Shown here piece by piece: positions 42,295 to 53,717 of a stretch of DNA of 64,000 nucleotides. A program made the translations under genes and the position numbers. The stretch spans positions 3,658,001 to 3,722,000 of the forward strand of contig NC_091273.1 in NCBI RefSeq assembly GCF_042100115.1, given 5' to 3'. Each line of letters begins with the position of its first letter. Within the stretch, counting starts at the first letter, position 1. The notes under the pieces are model-generated. The model had not been told where the DNA came from. It saw only the letters and a list, made by a program, of their open reading frames with translations, and did no database searches. This stretch comes from Alternaria dauci. Its lineage: Eukaryota > Ascomycota > Dothideomycetes > Pleosporales > Pleosporaceae.

Positions 42295-42993
42295 ATGTCG
42301 CAATTCAAAGTCGCAATCTACATTTACAACAATGCCGACGTCCTAGATTTCTCGGGACCGGCTGAGATTTATTGCCATTACCATGATATGGATAGAAGCA
42401 AGCCCGCTCCCTTCGTGGTGACTTCTTTCGCCCACACAAGCCCCATCACGTCTGCTTCTAGCGCCATGGTTTACATGCCCAACGCTACTTTCGCGGAAAC
42501 CTCCACTCGTATCGAAGACTATGACATTCTTGTCATTCCAGGTGCTCACGATGATACCATCAAAAGTTTCATCAATAGCCAAGAAGGGAAAGATCTGGAT
42601 GAACTGATCCGAAAGTTTGTGACTCTGAAGCCAAGAGAAGAAACAGGAAAGAGATTTCTGCAATCAGTGTGCACTGGAGGTCTCATCCTCGCAGCTTCCG
42701 GGGTGCTTACTGGTCGCACCATCACGACACACCACACATGTCTCGACTGGCAAGAGAAGCTTGCCGATGAGGCAGCAGGCGGGGATTCTAAAGTCACGGT
42801 CGTCAGGCAACGATGGTCGGATGCTGGGACTACAGATGCTGGTGTACGCATCATAACAGCAGGAGGAGTCACCTCGGGTATTGATACCTCTCTATGGATT
42901 GTGGGACAGTGTTATGGACAAAAGGCTGCTGAGACGGTTTCGGAGATTTCTGAGTTTGACCTGAGGACAGAAGCATGGGGAATAGCAACATGA
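42295..42993 (+). CDS. DJ-1/PfpI family protein (isonitrile-hydratase-like)
   Basis: Single exon, 232 aa. The chain is one class-I glutamine-amidotransferase-like domain: VAIYIYNNADVLDFSGP at the start, DILVIPGAH before the nucleophile elbow, the elbow SVCTGGLILAASGVL with nucleophile Cys126, then TTHHTCLDW and the closing IITAGGVTSGIDTSLW. No DNA-binding AraC tail, so it is a stand-alone enzyme. Bacterial relatives with this plan include isonitrile hydratase InhA and ThiJ/PfpI proteins; fungal members are often annotated simply as ThiJ/PfpI. The substrate is not predictable: hydratase, glyoxalase or deglycase activity are all possible. Convergent with the damaged J-domain gene. Confidence 0.88.
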   Translation: MSQFKVAIYIYNNADVLDFSGPAEIYCHYHDMDRSKPAPFVVTSFAHTSPITSASSAMVYMPNATFAETSTRIEDYDILVIPGAHDDTIKSFINSQEGKDLDELIRKFVTLKPREETGKRFLQSVCTGGLILAASGVLTGRTITTHHTCLDWQEKLADEAAGGDSKVTVVRQRWSDAGTTDAGVRIITAGGVTSGIDTSLWIVGQCYGQKAAETVSEISEFDLRTEAWGIAT

Positions 42994-43259
42994 TCGACAG
43001 TATCGGGGCAAACCATACGACAGGTTGCGTGTGATTGGAATCGTGTTTATGGGAAGAAAGACCTGGCATGCTCATAGAAATAGACAATAATGGGGTATAT
43101 TGGATATTGATAGCAAAATATACATTTCAGAGTTCGATTGGTGGATGCAAACTTTGTGAGTGCATCTACGTCTTTGACGAAAGCTATGATAAGGCGAAGT
43201 ATGTTAAATTACAGCCATGATAAGAGTGTCGCAATAGCCACCCTCATTCGCCGATCTGT

Positions 43260-44340
43260 TCAACTTGGCGAAGACGGCGAAAAAGGCCATGTTGCCCCAT
43301 TCTCATACGTATACGGACTTGGCCTCAACTCATGTCTAGCTATGTCATCGAGATCCTGGCTATCCGTCTCTGTGGTCTTCTTGTTCGTAGCGGGAATTAG
43401 CTCAGCAGAGGGATCAATGCCTTTGAACCCCTTCGTAAATGCAGCAGCCTTTTTCTTCATCACCGCGTCGTTCTTGATCTGCTCGTCACGCTTCACGGCC
43501 GCGATAAGTCTGGCCTCTGTTCCGTTGCCCCTTTTAGAACGGAGTATCTCGTCCTTTGGACTTCGCTCTTTGAAAACGAGCATCGGACTTCGTCGCTCGA
43601 GTGCTGCAGCCTGTTTTCGGAACAAAGCAAGTTGGCGGTGAGGAGTAGTCTTTTTGCCAACGACAGATGAGTTGTGACGATCGCGCCACGTCCCAGTCGG
43701 CGGCAGAGCTCCCTCATCCTTGATAGCGTCCCAAGTATCGAAGTACAAATCCTCCTCATGGTCTTCCTGGTAGTTTTTGTCCCAACAATAGTCTGGTTCA
43801 GCACGCTTTTCGGCGAGCGCTCGTCGAGCGTGAGGCTGACGATGCGCAGGAATCTCGTTGATCTCCTGCTGTTTACGCTCCTCTTCTTTTGGTTGATCAA
43901 TGTGCCTTTGGCGCCAGTTTTCGAATCGTTCGTACGCCGCATGGTAATTGCTGTCAAGTGTCTGTCGCTCCAGCTCGTCGAGTTGTACGGAAGCAAATCT
44001 GAACGCTGTCCCGCAGGCTGCAGCCCATTCCAGAACTGGAACAGGTTCGTTGCCTTTAATTTCATTCCACCATGCGCTATTGGCGTTGAAGATGCCAGTG
44101 GGAAGCTCGCCGTCCCAGTCATCGTCCAGATCGTACCTATTGGGGTCAAGGTGAGATAAGCAATATTCATACGCATGCTGGATTTCGCAGAAACGGTGGG
44201 TAGCATCTTTTTTGTGTTCTGGATCAAACTTGTCTGGATGATGGATCAGAGCAAGGACCTTGTACCTTTTCTCAATTGCAGCCTCTGTTGCTCGCTGTCG
44301 GTGCGAGGCCGAGAGTTTCGAAAAAGCACGGGTTTGACAT
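43260..44340 (-). pseudogene. J-domain (DnaJ-like) gene with a 1-bp frameshift in the J domain
   Basis: From the ATG at 44,340 the frame reads a J-domain start (NPCFFETLGLAPTASNR) and meets a stop within seven bases of about 44,284. The adjacent frame continues the J domain exactly (AAIEKRYKVLALIHHPDKFDPEHKK), including the HPD motif. It then stays open for about 340 residues to the TGA at 43,260 with a Trp/Glu/Arg-rich body (NANSAWWNEIKG; YCWDKNYQEDHEED; LYFDTWDAIKDEG). One surplus base (the G run near 44,282-44,286) explains the break; total length minus one base is 1080, i.e. 359 aa. There is no intron that repairs it. Because everything else is intact, a recent mutation or a sequencing/assembly error are both possible. 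Intact relatives would be Hsp40-type co-chaperones. Confidence 0.6.
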
Positions 44341-44919
44341 GTTTATGGCTCTGCTTAGATCGGTGGTTATGGTTCGGTAGATTTACGGGTGAATTCCGAG
44401 GTCTAGAACTTCCCGGGTGTCGAAGAAGTTGTGGTTGTCTCTTTGGGGCGAGTAAGTCAGAAGTTTTGTCTCCATCAGGCAAGTACCTGTATGTATATAA
44501 TACGTTTGTGCTTCTATTCCACCGGAGGTCTGACCAGGCTTGCTACTTGGGCGAGGTATTGTGAAATTCTTACAGAGCTCCAGGGTCGAGGAGCAACCAC
44601 AATGTAAGCCTACTGATAACATATGCGCCAATATTGGAGCACAGTGCAACCGCGCTAGTAACTGAGTCGTACTGATCTTCATGGTGAACAGTTCAAGGCA
44701 TTGTATTAACAAGGCCTTACAGTAGAAAGTGAGGTGCTCTATGCTGGGCTGTTGTGGATTTGCTTGTCTGATGTGAGCAGTATTACGCCACAATGTTGAC
44801 TCCAAATTTCCTATCGATGTCAGAGTCGGTAGATACCGAACCAGGCGCGTTTTCCAACTTACCAGCGACCTCACTTCGTGTGTTTAGAATGCATGAGAAA
44901 GGCGGTTATGTATGTGACA
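44341..44919. other. Intergenic: upstream of the J-domain gene, 3' flank of the regulator gene
   Basis: 579 bp with no supported gene. A good donor-like GGTAAGTTGG lies on the minus strand near 44,860, so a further 3' UTR intron of the regulator gene is conceivable. Confidence 0.4.
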
Positions 44920-46091
44920 TCATAAGTGTTGCGAGATTCCCCTCCATCCGGTGTAGAACCAGAAGTCTAGACTTGCATACTCCAGAAGCTTGCAATAGTG
45001 CTTCAAGAGGGCCCTGACCCCTGGGTGTGTTCTTGACTTGAGCGCGTCGATAAATTCTAGTGTGATGCTGATCGGCCATATCATTGTCGCCCGCAAAGCT
45101 GGATGAGTGGAGGAATTCATCGCATATTGAAGACCATTCCGAAGTATCTCAGCTGCTCTGGCAACAGCAAGATCTTCTGGTGATGGTTCCGCGGTAGTGG
45201 GACTACTCATCGCTTGAATTTCCACGAGAAAAGCAGACAACAGGGACGGCGGCTTGGGCGTATCTTCGACAGGCAGGACAATGGCTGCGAAGGGGCCCTT
45301 TTTCAACATGTCGGTGACATTGTTTAGTACATATTCCATTCCGCGTACTAATTGGAAGGTTTCAACCAGAACGTCCAAGTTGTACGCTCGTGCGTCGGCA
45401 AATGCATTGATGACAGTCATTGAAGCTGCGGCGAAAATGGCATGACAGTTTAGATTTCCGATGTTTGCAACAGCGTGGTTAAGGCCTGTCAATGCTGCAC
45501 TTTGATGTGCAGAGGCAGCAATGCGAAAGTGTGCCGCCCTAGAAGGATTGATGTACGCAAGATGATTCGCAGAAAAGGCCAGTATGCTGTGCAAAAGAAA
45601 AGGATACTTGAATGCTTCTTGTGGTACAGCGAAGCCCCAGATCTGTTTGACGTGTTCAGTGCCAGGCAAAGTTTGGTACGCATGCGCAGTGTAATGGTGC
45701 GTCAACTCCAGATCTTGCATCCATTCTGCCGTGGATATACTCCCGGGCACTGAGAATACACATTCTTCTTGCACTGCACCGGAGCCTGGTGGACTTGTAG
45801 CACTTCCATTTGGGGATGTCGACGCGTTGGTTCGAGGCGGATCATCGGCTACATGCGCTTGAGTGTTACGTGGAGAAGTGGTGTCTGAACGACTTGGACT
45901 TTGGCTTGCACTTGCTAGAAGACTGCACTCGACTCGATATCTAGTACACGCGCCGCATGGCTTATTCTCATCACACTATATCTGTGTCAGTCTGCGATGA
46001 CGTGGCAAAGGTCAAGGGAAGCTACCTTCACGCGTCTCGCCTTACACTGTGTGCATCCCGAGCGACTCTTCTTCGAGCCGAGTCTAGGCAT
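44920..46091 (-). CDS. Zn(II)2Cys6 fungal transcription factor
   Basis: Exons 46091-46026 and 45975-44920 (50-bp intron) give 373 aa. The binuclear zinc cluster is complete: Cys13, Cys16, Cys23, Cys29, Cys32 and Cys39 (SGCTQCKARRVK, CDENKPCGACTRYRVEC). The intron falls inside the cluster, between Lys22 and Cys23, a common position in fungal regulators. A Ser/Thr/Pro-rich linker follows. The C-terminal 280 residues look like the fungal-specific regulatory domain (PF11951 type): ELTHHYTAHAYQTLPG, FLLHSILAFSANHLAYI, SAAL and the end LDFWFYTGW. The short length resembles small regulators of the sterol-uptake (Upc2-like) type. Target genes cannot be told; the neighbouring J-domain, kinase and DJ-1 genes do not form an obvious pathway. 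Confidence 0.88.
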
Positions 46092-46860
46092 TTACGCGAG
46101 CTGAAGTGGACGTATCTGTGAGTGGATGGATGAATGGATGCGGATTGGCTGGCTGCGCGTAATGAGGATCGGAACATGCGGCTCGGGAACGAGTGCGAGT
46201 GGGGATGTTTGAGTGTTGATTACATAATCGAGACGGCTAAAGACGCGTGGTTAGCTCAGCGAGCCGTGTCTCTGTGCCTTAACTCCTGTCTTAGGCTTAG
46301 GATGCACCCGCGAGGAAGCTTGTTATTATCCTCGATCAATTCATTTTACCCCCCATGCTATATACAGATCACAAAGAATACCTATTCAGGTGGGTCCCTG
46401 CACTAGCACAGCTACACTTAAGTTTCATTGTCGGCTGGGTCCGCTTACAGTCATTGATTTCGATACCATGAAAGCTGACCTAGCTACTGGGCGAATAAAC
46501 ACAATGTTTCGCATCTTGGGTTAGCAATGATGGTAACCTCGAGTTGAGCTCACGAAGTTGACGACATCACTACTGAATGAGCGAATTGGCACATGGATAC
46601 CCAATAAGCAAAACTTTCAAGAGCAGACAAATCAGCAGTCGTGCTCTAGCCTGGTGTGTGAACGTGATTGTTCCACAAAAGGTAATACGGAAAGTTCCCA
46701 GTCACACTCTGGCCTCAATTCACTGCCTTTTGCTCATATGAAGTTATACCCAAGTTCGGTAAACCCGATCTCCCACTCATTTAAGAAACAATGCATGTTG
46801 CCCGCCCGCTTCTTGGACCTCAACCTCAACCCCCTCACTGTCGCAGGAGATAGACAAACC
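46092..46860. promoter_or_regulatory. Divergent upstream region, regulator / kinase
   Basis: 769 bp between the starts of the Zn2Cys6 gene (-) and the kinase (+). In-frame ATGs for the kinase also occur at 46,738 and 46,795, so part of this may be coding. Nothing else is supported. Confidence 0.4.
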
Positions 46861-48201
46861 ATGGGCCTCTTTTCACGCCACAGGTCGCAAAGTTCCACTA
46901 AGCGTTCGACTGGACCGAGTGTTCCGCTTTCAGGGAGAACTGCGATGACTACATTACCATTCCGCTTCAACCCATTCAGAAGCCTACAGGTAAATTCGAC
47001 CCCCAAGAATGATCCCGCGGTCGGCTTTCCAAAAAATCACAAGTTCGACCGACGCCTCCAAAAAGGCTCAGAAGGGTATGTTGAACAGTGGACTCACACG
47101 TCGTCGAGGACCATAATTGCGGTAAAGGTCATCCGATGTAATAATTCTTATCCCAACGAGGTCCAAATCCGTCAGCACTTACCATTTCACAAATCCATCG
47201 TGGGCTACCTCGGATACTGCACGAGACAGCCACGTGCGGACGATGCATCGATATTACTTGAGTACTGCCCACAAGGCGATCTTTTCACAGTGCGATCGCT
47301 TGCCACCGAAAATGGTCGCCTGGTTTTTTCGGAAGCGTTCATGTGGTCATTGTACAGCCAGTTGACGAGCGCTATCGCGTTTCTTCATGAAGGAACTGAT
47401 GATCAGCATCAGAGAGGTCGTGATAAGTGGAGGCCAATCGTGCATCGAGACGTCAAGTTAGAGAATGTACTCGTAAAGACCTTGGGCTCCAAGGATGACT
47501 GGTCAAGTATTGAAGTGAAGCTAGGTAAAAGCTTCCATATACGATCTTCAAGTGAAGACATGCGCTGACTTTGGTACATCGATGTTCTAGGCGACTTCGG
47601 GATGGCCGGTTACTACGACCCAAAAGATCCTAATCCCCGAAGGCATATCGGCACAACTCAATACTGGCCGCCGGAGGTAACTTGGGAGAACAAGCGACTG
47701 AGCCCAGCAAGCGACGTGTGGGGTGTCGCAACCATTATCCACGAATTCGCTCATAACTTTGGACCGCTCGTCGATCCTGGAATCATTGAGAAGAAATGGT
47801 TTCTGCAAAATGAAAAGGCACCGTATTTGGATTCCTGGCCGAAGAATCTCAAGAAGAACTACTGGTCCAGCAAAACGCCGCGCAGACCGATACCGATCAA
47901 CATCGATCCCAGCGCTCCAATCCCAATTTTGGCCGACGAACAATTTGGATGCGACAATCGGGCGCTGGAGATTCGTCAGTGTAGACCCAGTCCGAAATAC
48001 TCCGATGCCTTGAGTGACTGCATGATGGCAGGGCTAGCGATGTCTCCAGAAGAACGACCAGAGTCTGGGCAGCTATTGCGGAAGATCGAGGGAGCACATG
48101 CAGACGTTCTTTTTCAAGATCTGTGCTTGGCACACAAGCGTGAAGTAATCATTCGCCAAGATGAGGATATCAGGGACAACGAGACAGAGAGCGACTTCTG
48201 A
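46861..48201 (+). CDS. Protein kinase-like protein (Ser/Thr type)
   Basis: Exons 46861-47524 and 47591-48201 (66-bp intron) give 424 aa from MGLFSRHRSQSS; in-frame ATGs at 46,795 and 46,738 are alternatives. The chosen start gives Gly2 and Ser5, compatible with N-myristoylation (inference). Kinase signatures: a weak Gly loop (QKGSEGYVEQW), VAIK-type AVKVIR, the HRD loop IVHRDVKLENV, the DFG motif completed across the intron (KLGDFGMAG), a P+1/APE-like stretch TTQYWPPEVTW and SDVWGVATIIHEF. Catalytic Lys, Asp (HRD) and Asp (DFG) are all present, so activity is possible. There is no second domain. I cannot place it in a known kinase subfamily; it looks like one of the lineage-specific kinases common in ascomycetes. 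Confidence 0.82.
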
Positions 48202-49566
48202 TGGAACATTGAGTGAAAGGCGAGACTGTCAACATGCTCTCTTGAATCTTTGGTCCATTTCTGCAGCGATAGGATAGAGTTAGAAGAACGGGGAGCGGGC
48301 AATGAGGGCTCAGAAACGTGATTGTTGCGGAAGTATGGCAATCTACATGATTGCGATCATCGTGGAGGCACCTTGCAAGATGACTGTACTTACAAAGAGA
48401 TTTGGCTGTTGCACATTTAGTGCTTACGTCTTGTGAGTCCCTGAGTGCGATTTGTTTGGTATGTACGTGTCGAAAAGTGCTATAGCACCGAGCCAAACTA
48501 CCCCCATTCTGCCATCATGCGCCACTTCAGGAAAGGAGGCGCCACCTCTGCTTCTAGACGTAATATTTCCCGCAAGGTTGATGCTGGAAGAACAAGGTTT
48601 TGGCACACGGCTCCTTTATCAGAGGCGGCGTGCGATCTGTAGATGCGATAATTGCCTCACAATCTGATAGGAAAGAGGGTTGCGTGGCGGGAGCGTGCGG
48701 ATAGGCTGATCGGCGGCTCTTCGCTTCTGTGGTGCGGCTTCATCTCCGCTGCGCACCGAAACAAGCGTTCTTCATCGAACATACCGCCACGTTGATGGCT
48801 GATACGCCATCTCAACCATGCTTGTCGTTTCTTTCACATGTCGGACGTGCGACGAGGTCGCGATGACAAGGTGTCGTTTCATGTTCGAAAAAGCATCATC
48901 GTGGTTGCTAGAAGGCGTCGAGGTGTACCGAGTTTCCATCTAACTACAGTCAGCCACGTTCTTTGTTGAGGGTGCCATAGAAGGTTATCGACGGCACTAG
49001 CAGCTTCCGTTTTAGACCAAACTTTAGCAACTACCGTAGCAATGACAGTGTCGTTACGCGTACCTGCGCGTGGCTAAAGATCGGCCGATGTGCATGCCAA
49101 TGTCCTTGCAATCGGCCTTTTATACATGGAGTGGGTGTCTAACATAGATCGAAAATTCGCAACATGAGAGTGACCGGTATGCATCGTCTGTCGAGATGAG
49201 TAAGTTTTGCTGTCGTAAGAGCAGGTCGTATGTGACGCGTAGCCGCACCTAGACCAGCCACACAGGATATCAAAAGCAACGGACTTGTGGCCTATGCTGT
49301 CAGCCAGATCTTCTGCAAACGACGGCTTAACTAGTCTACCCTACACCCCATGGATCGGTCATGCACCCTTCAGCTGGGCAACAGGGTTTGAGGTCAGAGA
49401 CGCGCGCTGCTCTAATCCTCGGCGCATCGACATGATTCATTGAAGAATTGCATCTCTCCCTATACAAACGTTATTGTTCTGCTGCCGTTCCATCCCTCTA
49501 ACCTCTCCTTCTTCAATAGCCTTGGTCGCTATCACTGTCGCTTCAGCAACAAACCCTCGCGAAAAG
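48202..49566. other. Intergenic region, 1.4 kb
   Basis: The 3' flank of the kinase and the promoter of the glycosyltransferase. From 49,430 to 49,560 the plus strand is C/T-rich and leads to the ATG at 49,567. No supported gene. Confidence 0.45.
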
Positions 49567-50849
49567 ATGCTCGCCGCGCAACGTTCCTACGTCGTGGCCA
49601 TTGCCATATTCCTGGTAGTGGTGACACTGTCGTTCTATGTGTTCCGCGACGAAAGCACACTGGTGGTTCAAAGACTCACAAAGCCGCCACATGAGTAAGT
49701 CAACCTAGGATCCTTGTACGGTACCTGTTCACCAACACCCAGTGTAGACCATCGTCGAAACCGACCCTTCGAGACACGGTCCACACATTATTTGCCCCGA
49801 TGAAACACGATCCGAGTGCATCCGCATACATCGATCCGTCAGGCACATACTACGCAGCTGGAAATGAGACAGTCTGGACAAAACCTCTCGGCAACAAAAT
49901 CTTGATTGTGGATATCGACACGCGTGTGCCGACTGGTGAGAATGAAATCCTCAATCCAGAGCGCCTAGACTGGGAGAGTCTCAAGACGGCAGGGGGTGGT
50001 TTGGTGTCCAACGCCATCATAAATCACTACCTGTATGCCATGGTCCATGGATATGACTACAAGTTCTACCAGGCGCGCGACATGAAGGATCACCACAACA
50101 CCTGGATCTTACCTCATGTTCTCCGCGAACTGATACCCGATTATCAATTCGTCATTGTAATGGATGCCGACGCTACAATTCCACATTTCGACGTTCCGTT
50201 CGAATGGATGTTCAACCGCTGGGGTATCAAAAAGCACACGTCGATGGCTCTTCCATGGGATACCGAGGAAATTCGCAGCGAAGGCTCCATCAGCCAAGAT
50301 AGCAAGGGGTTGCTTGTTCTCAATACCGGCCTGGTTATCGCGCAGAATTCTTCCGAGACGCTGGATTTGCTCGAGGCGTGGCGGGACTGCACGACCGAGA
50401 CACGCTACAAAGGCTGCGCTAGATGGAAGTACGAATGGAGTCACGAACAGCGCGCGTTCTCAGAATACATTCGTTACGATTTCAACAATACGCCTGAAAC
50501 AATCGTTAGCATACCCTGCGACGATGCAGTAGGATGGCCAAACTTCCGCGAGGATATGCTACATCAACCCGGTAACCGCAATCAAGATATCTCTGATTGC
50601 AACGGAAATTTCGTTAGGCACTACACCACGGGGAAGAATCGAGTCAAGGATGGAAGTGCAGCCAGTGTGATGCAAATATTGAGCGAAGCGCTTCAGAGGA
50701 GCATTTTAGCAGACCAGCAAGAATTATGGTATAAAGAACCAAAGAAGATCATCGAAGAGCCAGTGCAGGAAGATCAACCAACAGAGGTGCGGGTAGATGA
50801 GGAGAGTAAACCAGATGCCGATGTGGTTTTGATAGAAAGAGAAGCATGA
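49567..50849 (+). CDS. Type II membrane glycosyltransferase, GT34-like (Gma12/Mnn10 family)
   Basis: Exons 49567-49694 and 49748-50849 (53-bp intron) give 409 aa. A signal anchor (VVAIAIFLVVVTLSFYVF, residues about 9-26) follows a short cytosolic N-terminus, so the enzyme is Golgi- or ER-lumenal. The catalytic domain has NKILIVDID, NHYLYAMVHGYDYKFYQ, the metal-binding FVIVMDADATI (DxD), the acceptor-side LVLNTGLVIAQNS, a Cys-containing loop (DCTTETRYKGCARW) and HEQRAFSEYIRYDF. The order resembles GT34 alpha-1,2-galactosyl/alpha-1,6-mannosyltransferases, though I cannot exclude a related GT-A family. The C-terminal tail is Glu/Lys/Val-rich and probably disordered. A role in protein or wall mannan decoration is inferred. 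Confidence 0.82.
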
Positions 50850-51518
50850 TGAGACAGGTTCCATCGATGGCATTCGAATTGCATTGGGTCGGCGTTTTAG
50901 ATACCACTAGATTGAGTTCATAATGGAAATTTGCAAACTAGAGCGACCTGAGCGATGTTAGTACTGATGATACCTTGAGACAGCTATGGTCGCGCGATTT
51001 TCGTGTTCCATCAGTGCTCTCTTTCACTCGCGCATCGAATCTCCAACCTGCCTCAACCCAGCGCACCCGGGCTAGCAAATGCAAACCACGCGGCTTACCA
51101 AGAAAGAGGAGTAGCGAGGATTCTCGGTTCAAGTATAGTTTGGAATCATCATTTGGTAGGGATGGATAGGAAGGCAAAGTAGACGTTACGTACCTTAGTC
51201 CCGCGCACGGTTTGCTTTACGCGTGCCTGGGAACATCACTGTAGGCGTGTCATATGGTAAGATCCCTGATGAGATGATTGGTAAGATGCTTGGTGAGCTT
51301 GACGCGTCGTTGGTATTACTGGCAGAAGACTGAAGGCGGGCGAAAGATGGAACAATGCTTAGCCGAGTGCTTATGTGAGCTAGCGTACTGTGTCCCCTTG
51401 AGGCCCCACTTGTGCTAATATATTGTTTTCGTGCCATTGCGCACCGAATGTTTACATCTCCACAGCCGTTTGGATCAAATCATACGCTTTTACGTCTTGA
51501 CAAACCTAGCCTATCTGT
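50850..51518. other. Convergent intergenic region
   Basis: 3' flanks of the glycosyltransferase (+) and the HAD phosphatase (-). No supported gene in 669 bp. Confidence 0.45.
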
Positions 51519-52601
51519 TTACAGAATCTCCTCAGGAAGGACAACAACCCAGTTCTTGTCTGCCGTAACCTCCCTACCATTGGCAATCTGCGCCAGAGTG
51601 TTGTTCCTAATCTCCTCTTGTAATTGCTCCAGGTACGAGTCGCGACGGTTGATCCACAGGTGCACGCCTCCCTTCGCTACATCTACGCCGTGGAATTGCA
51701 TGTACGAATCGCTACCAGGAGTGTCACCGCCAACCAAGACAGGACGTTTCCATTGATCGATGTAAGTAAGGATAGCAGCCCATTTACCGGCGAACCATGT
51801 CGCAGGGGTCCAGAGGTACGGAGTTACGACTAGGTCGAGATTGGCGGTCTCGTTGTACGTGCCTTCTGTGATCTGCTTACGTGCGGTTGTGAGCGCACCG
51901 GAGGTAGCGTTCTTCAGAACGGTGGTGACGCCGATGACGTTTTGTGGTGGGACGTTGTATCCGTACTTGGGGTCGCTGGCGACCATGCGTACAAGCTCCT
52001 CGTGGGCGGCGCTCATGACATAGACGGCGATGCCGTTGTCCATGAGAGCGTTGTAAAGTTCGGCCTGGCCTCGGAAAACCTTTGGCGGGTTGACGCTGCT
52101 GGATGTCACCTCATCGCCGTCCCAGTATTTTGTCGGAATCGTTGAGTTGTACGCCATAAGCTCGTCGACATAGATCTTGAGTTCGCGGAGCGTGAAGCCG
52201 GACCAGACCTGCGCTGCCCAGGGATAGCACAGGAAATCATCAATCTCACATAGACGGTTGTAATAGCTGTACAACGACTCGGTGAAGTTGGCCGTATCCT
52301 TGAAGTCGATCAACTTGAGGCTGGGATCCAGGTTGTCGCGCGTTAGGATCCCACGGTTCTCAAGGAAGGGAATGAGCGATTCCTCGAGATCGTAGCGGTA
52401 ACTGGTGTTGTCCATGTCGAAGACGGCATAGTTGCTCTGGTTTGCGTTCTTTGTGATCATGTTGGACAGAGCTGTCGCAGCTTCTTCAGGCCAGTGCTTG
52501 AATTGGATCTTTCGAGGAGCGCCATACTGCGGTGTAGCTGAGCTCAGCGAAGTCGCGAATGCGAGCCATGTGGCTGTCTTGAAGGGGGCTGTCGACCACA
52601 T
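51519..52601 (-). CDS. Secreted HAD-superfamily phosphatase, phosphorylcholine-phosphatase-like
   Basis: Single exon, 360 aa. A signal peptide (about residues 1-22, [20 protein letters not shown]) precedes the hydrolase. HAD motif I is [17 protein letters not shown], with the nucleophile Asp and second Asp. Motif II lies around [12 protein letters not shown] and motif III/IV around [18 protein letters not shown] and [13 protein letters not shown]. The DMDNTxYRYDLEE form and the later GDTPGSD resemble bacterial PchP-type phosphorylcholine phosphatases, so a choline-phosphate or similar phosphomonoester substrate is a plausible guess, not a proof. Potential N-glycosylation sites (NQS, NTS, NST, NAT, NET) fit an extracellular protein. 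Convergent with the glycosyltransferase gene. Confidence 0.85.
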   Translation of the reverse strand: MWSTAPFKTATWLAFATSLSSATPQYGAPRKIQFKHWPEEAATALSNMITKNANQSNYAVFDMDNTSYRYDLEESLIPFLENRGILTRDNLDPSLKLIDFKDTANFTESLYSYYNRLCEIDDFLCYPWAAQVWSGFTLRELKIYVDELMAYNSTIPTKYWDGDEVTSSSVNPPKVFRGQAELYNALMDNGIAVYVMSAAHEELVRMVASDPKYGYNVPPQNVIGVTTVLKNATSGALTTARKQITEGTYNETANLDLVVTPYLWTPATWFAGKWAAILTYIDQWKRPVLVGGDTPGSDSYMQFHGVDVAKGGVHLWINRRDSYLEQLQEEIRNNTLAQIANGREVTADKNWVVVLPEEIL

Positions 52602-53158
52602 TTTCTTTCGATCACTAGCTCTTGAGCACTCGAATAGGATTGACTAGGACAAGAAGCGAACGAGCGAGGATACAGAACCAAATCTTTGGGGATGCTGGGA
52701 TCCCACAAGAAATAGTTCGGGGCAAAGCTGCGTGAACCCTGACGCGTGAATACCGCCGACGTGAACGCCCGAGATAACGGTCCCACACTTACGATTCAAG
52801 GTCGGGCCTACCTTGAAGAAAAACATGAGTTCAATGGCTGCGCTATCGTCAATTGAGTACTTTGCGCGTTGCCTGAACCAGTAATTGTTCGCGTGCGCAC
52901 ATGTACGGTGACGTACATGGTGCTTCTATAACAGATTAATTATACGGCTTCCCGTGCCGCGCCTTTTTCGTTGAAGTTAGTCATAAATGCATCAAATCCT
53001 GTCCTTCTGGTTCCCAATCCAAACATGATATTGTCATACTGTGCAAGTGTTCATTGCATGCTTTGAATAGTCTAGTTATTTGGTATCGCATTATTAAGCT
53101 TCTGAATGTCACCATGATGTGTCCTCCAGCCATCGCAGCACCTCGTATCCTTCTCCGT
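52602..53158. other. Intergenic: promoter of the HAD phosphatase, 3' end of the MAPEG gene
   Basis: 557 bp; AT-rich, typical 3' UTR DNA towards 53,100. No supported gene. Confidence 0.45.
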
Positions 53159-53717
53159 TTAACCGAGAAGTGCAGCAGCCTTGTAAATCTGGTATGCAGC
53201 TAGCCCGAAACCAGTCGCCCAGAAGCTGCTCCTGATGAAGGCCTTCGAGTGGTCGGCAATTTGTACATACGAAACAGCGTATGCCGCCCTGACTACAAAC
53301 CAAGCCGACACGAACATTGTCAAGCCTGTTGCGTCGCCTGAGACGACCTCTCGTCCCATTCCTGTTGCGGTGGTGCGCTCGGCGATGATGCTGGCGATGA
53401 CGGCGACGGCGAACATGGGCAGTTGCTCCATGTTGTTGGACTGGGCGTTTTCGGCGCGTTGGTACTTCTGGAAGCTGCACGTGTGTTAGTGCCGTCCTAG
53501 GAAGAGGCCTCGAGGTGACGAGCCCAGAGAAGTCTTACACATCATCCGGGACCTTGCCCTTTACGGCATCTGGTGACAATGAAGCCTTGGGGTTCGCATT
53601 GTTGACTTTGTAGCCGTTGGCGGAGAGGATGCTACCAGCGTACATGTGCGGGACGAGAGAGAAGACATAGTAGGCCGGGATGGCGAGCAGCGGGTAGTTG
53701 AGCGAGTTGGAAGACAT
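53159..53717 (-). CDS. MAPEG-family membrane protein
   Basis: Exons 53717-53539 and 53474-53159 (64-bp intron) give 164 aa, the normal size for MAPEG (membrane-associated eicosanoid/glutathione metabolism) proteins. Four hydrophobic segments are visible: LLAIPAYYVFSLVPHMYAG; LPMFAVAVIASIIAE; LTMFVSAWFVVRAAYAVSYV; and SSFWATGFGLAAYQIYKAA. The family hallmark RAENAQSNNMEQLPMFA (exon 2; the R-A-x-x-N-x-x-E-x-x-P motif) is intact, and FVVRAAYAVSYV carries the typical second-half Arg/Tyr. Members include microsomal glutathione S-transferases; a detoxification role is inferred, and the exact reaction is unknown. Confidence 0.92.

Noticed and set aside
43493..44227. 244-codon minus-strand frame overlapping the J-domain gene
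   Set aside because: Out-of-frame shadow; the adjacent frame carries HPD and continuous protein-like sequence.
46240..46300. TGGTTAGCTCAGC string resembling a tRNA D-arm
   Set aside because: No matching anticodon arm, T-arm (GGTTCRA) or acceptor pairing around it.
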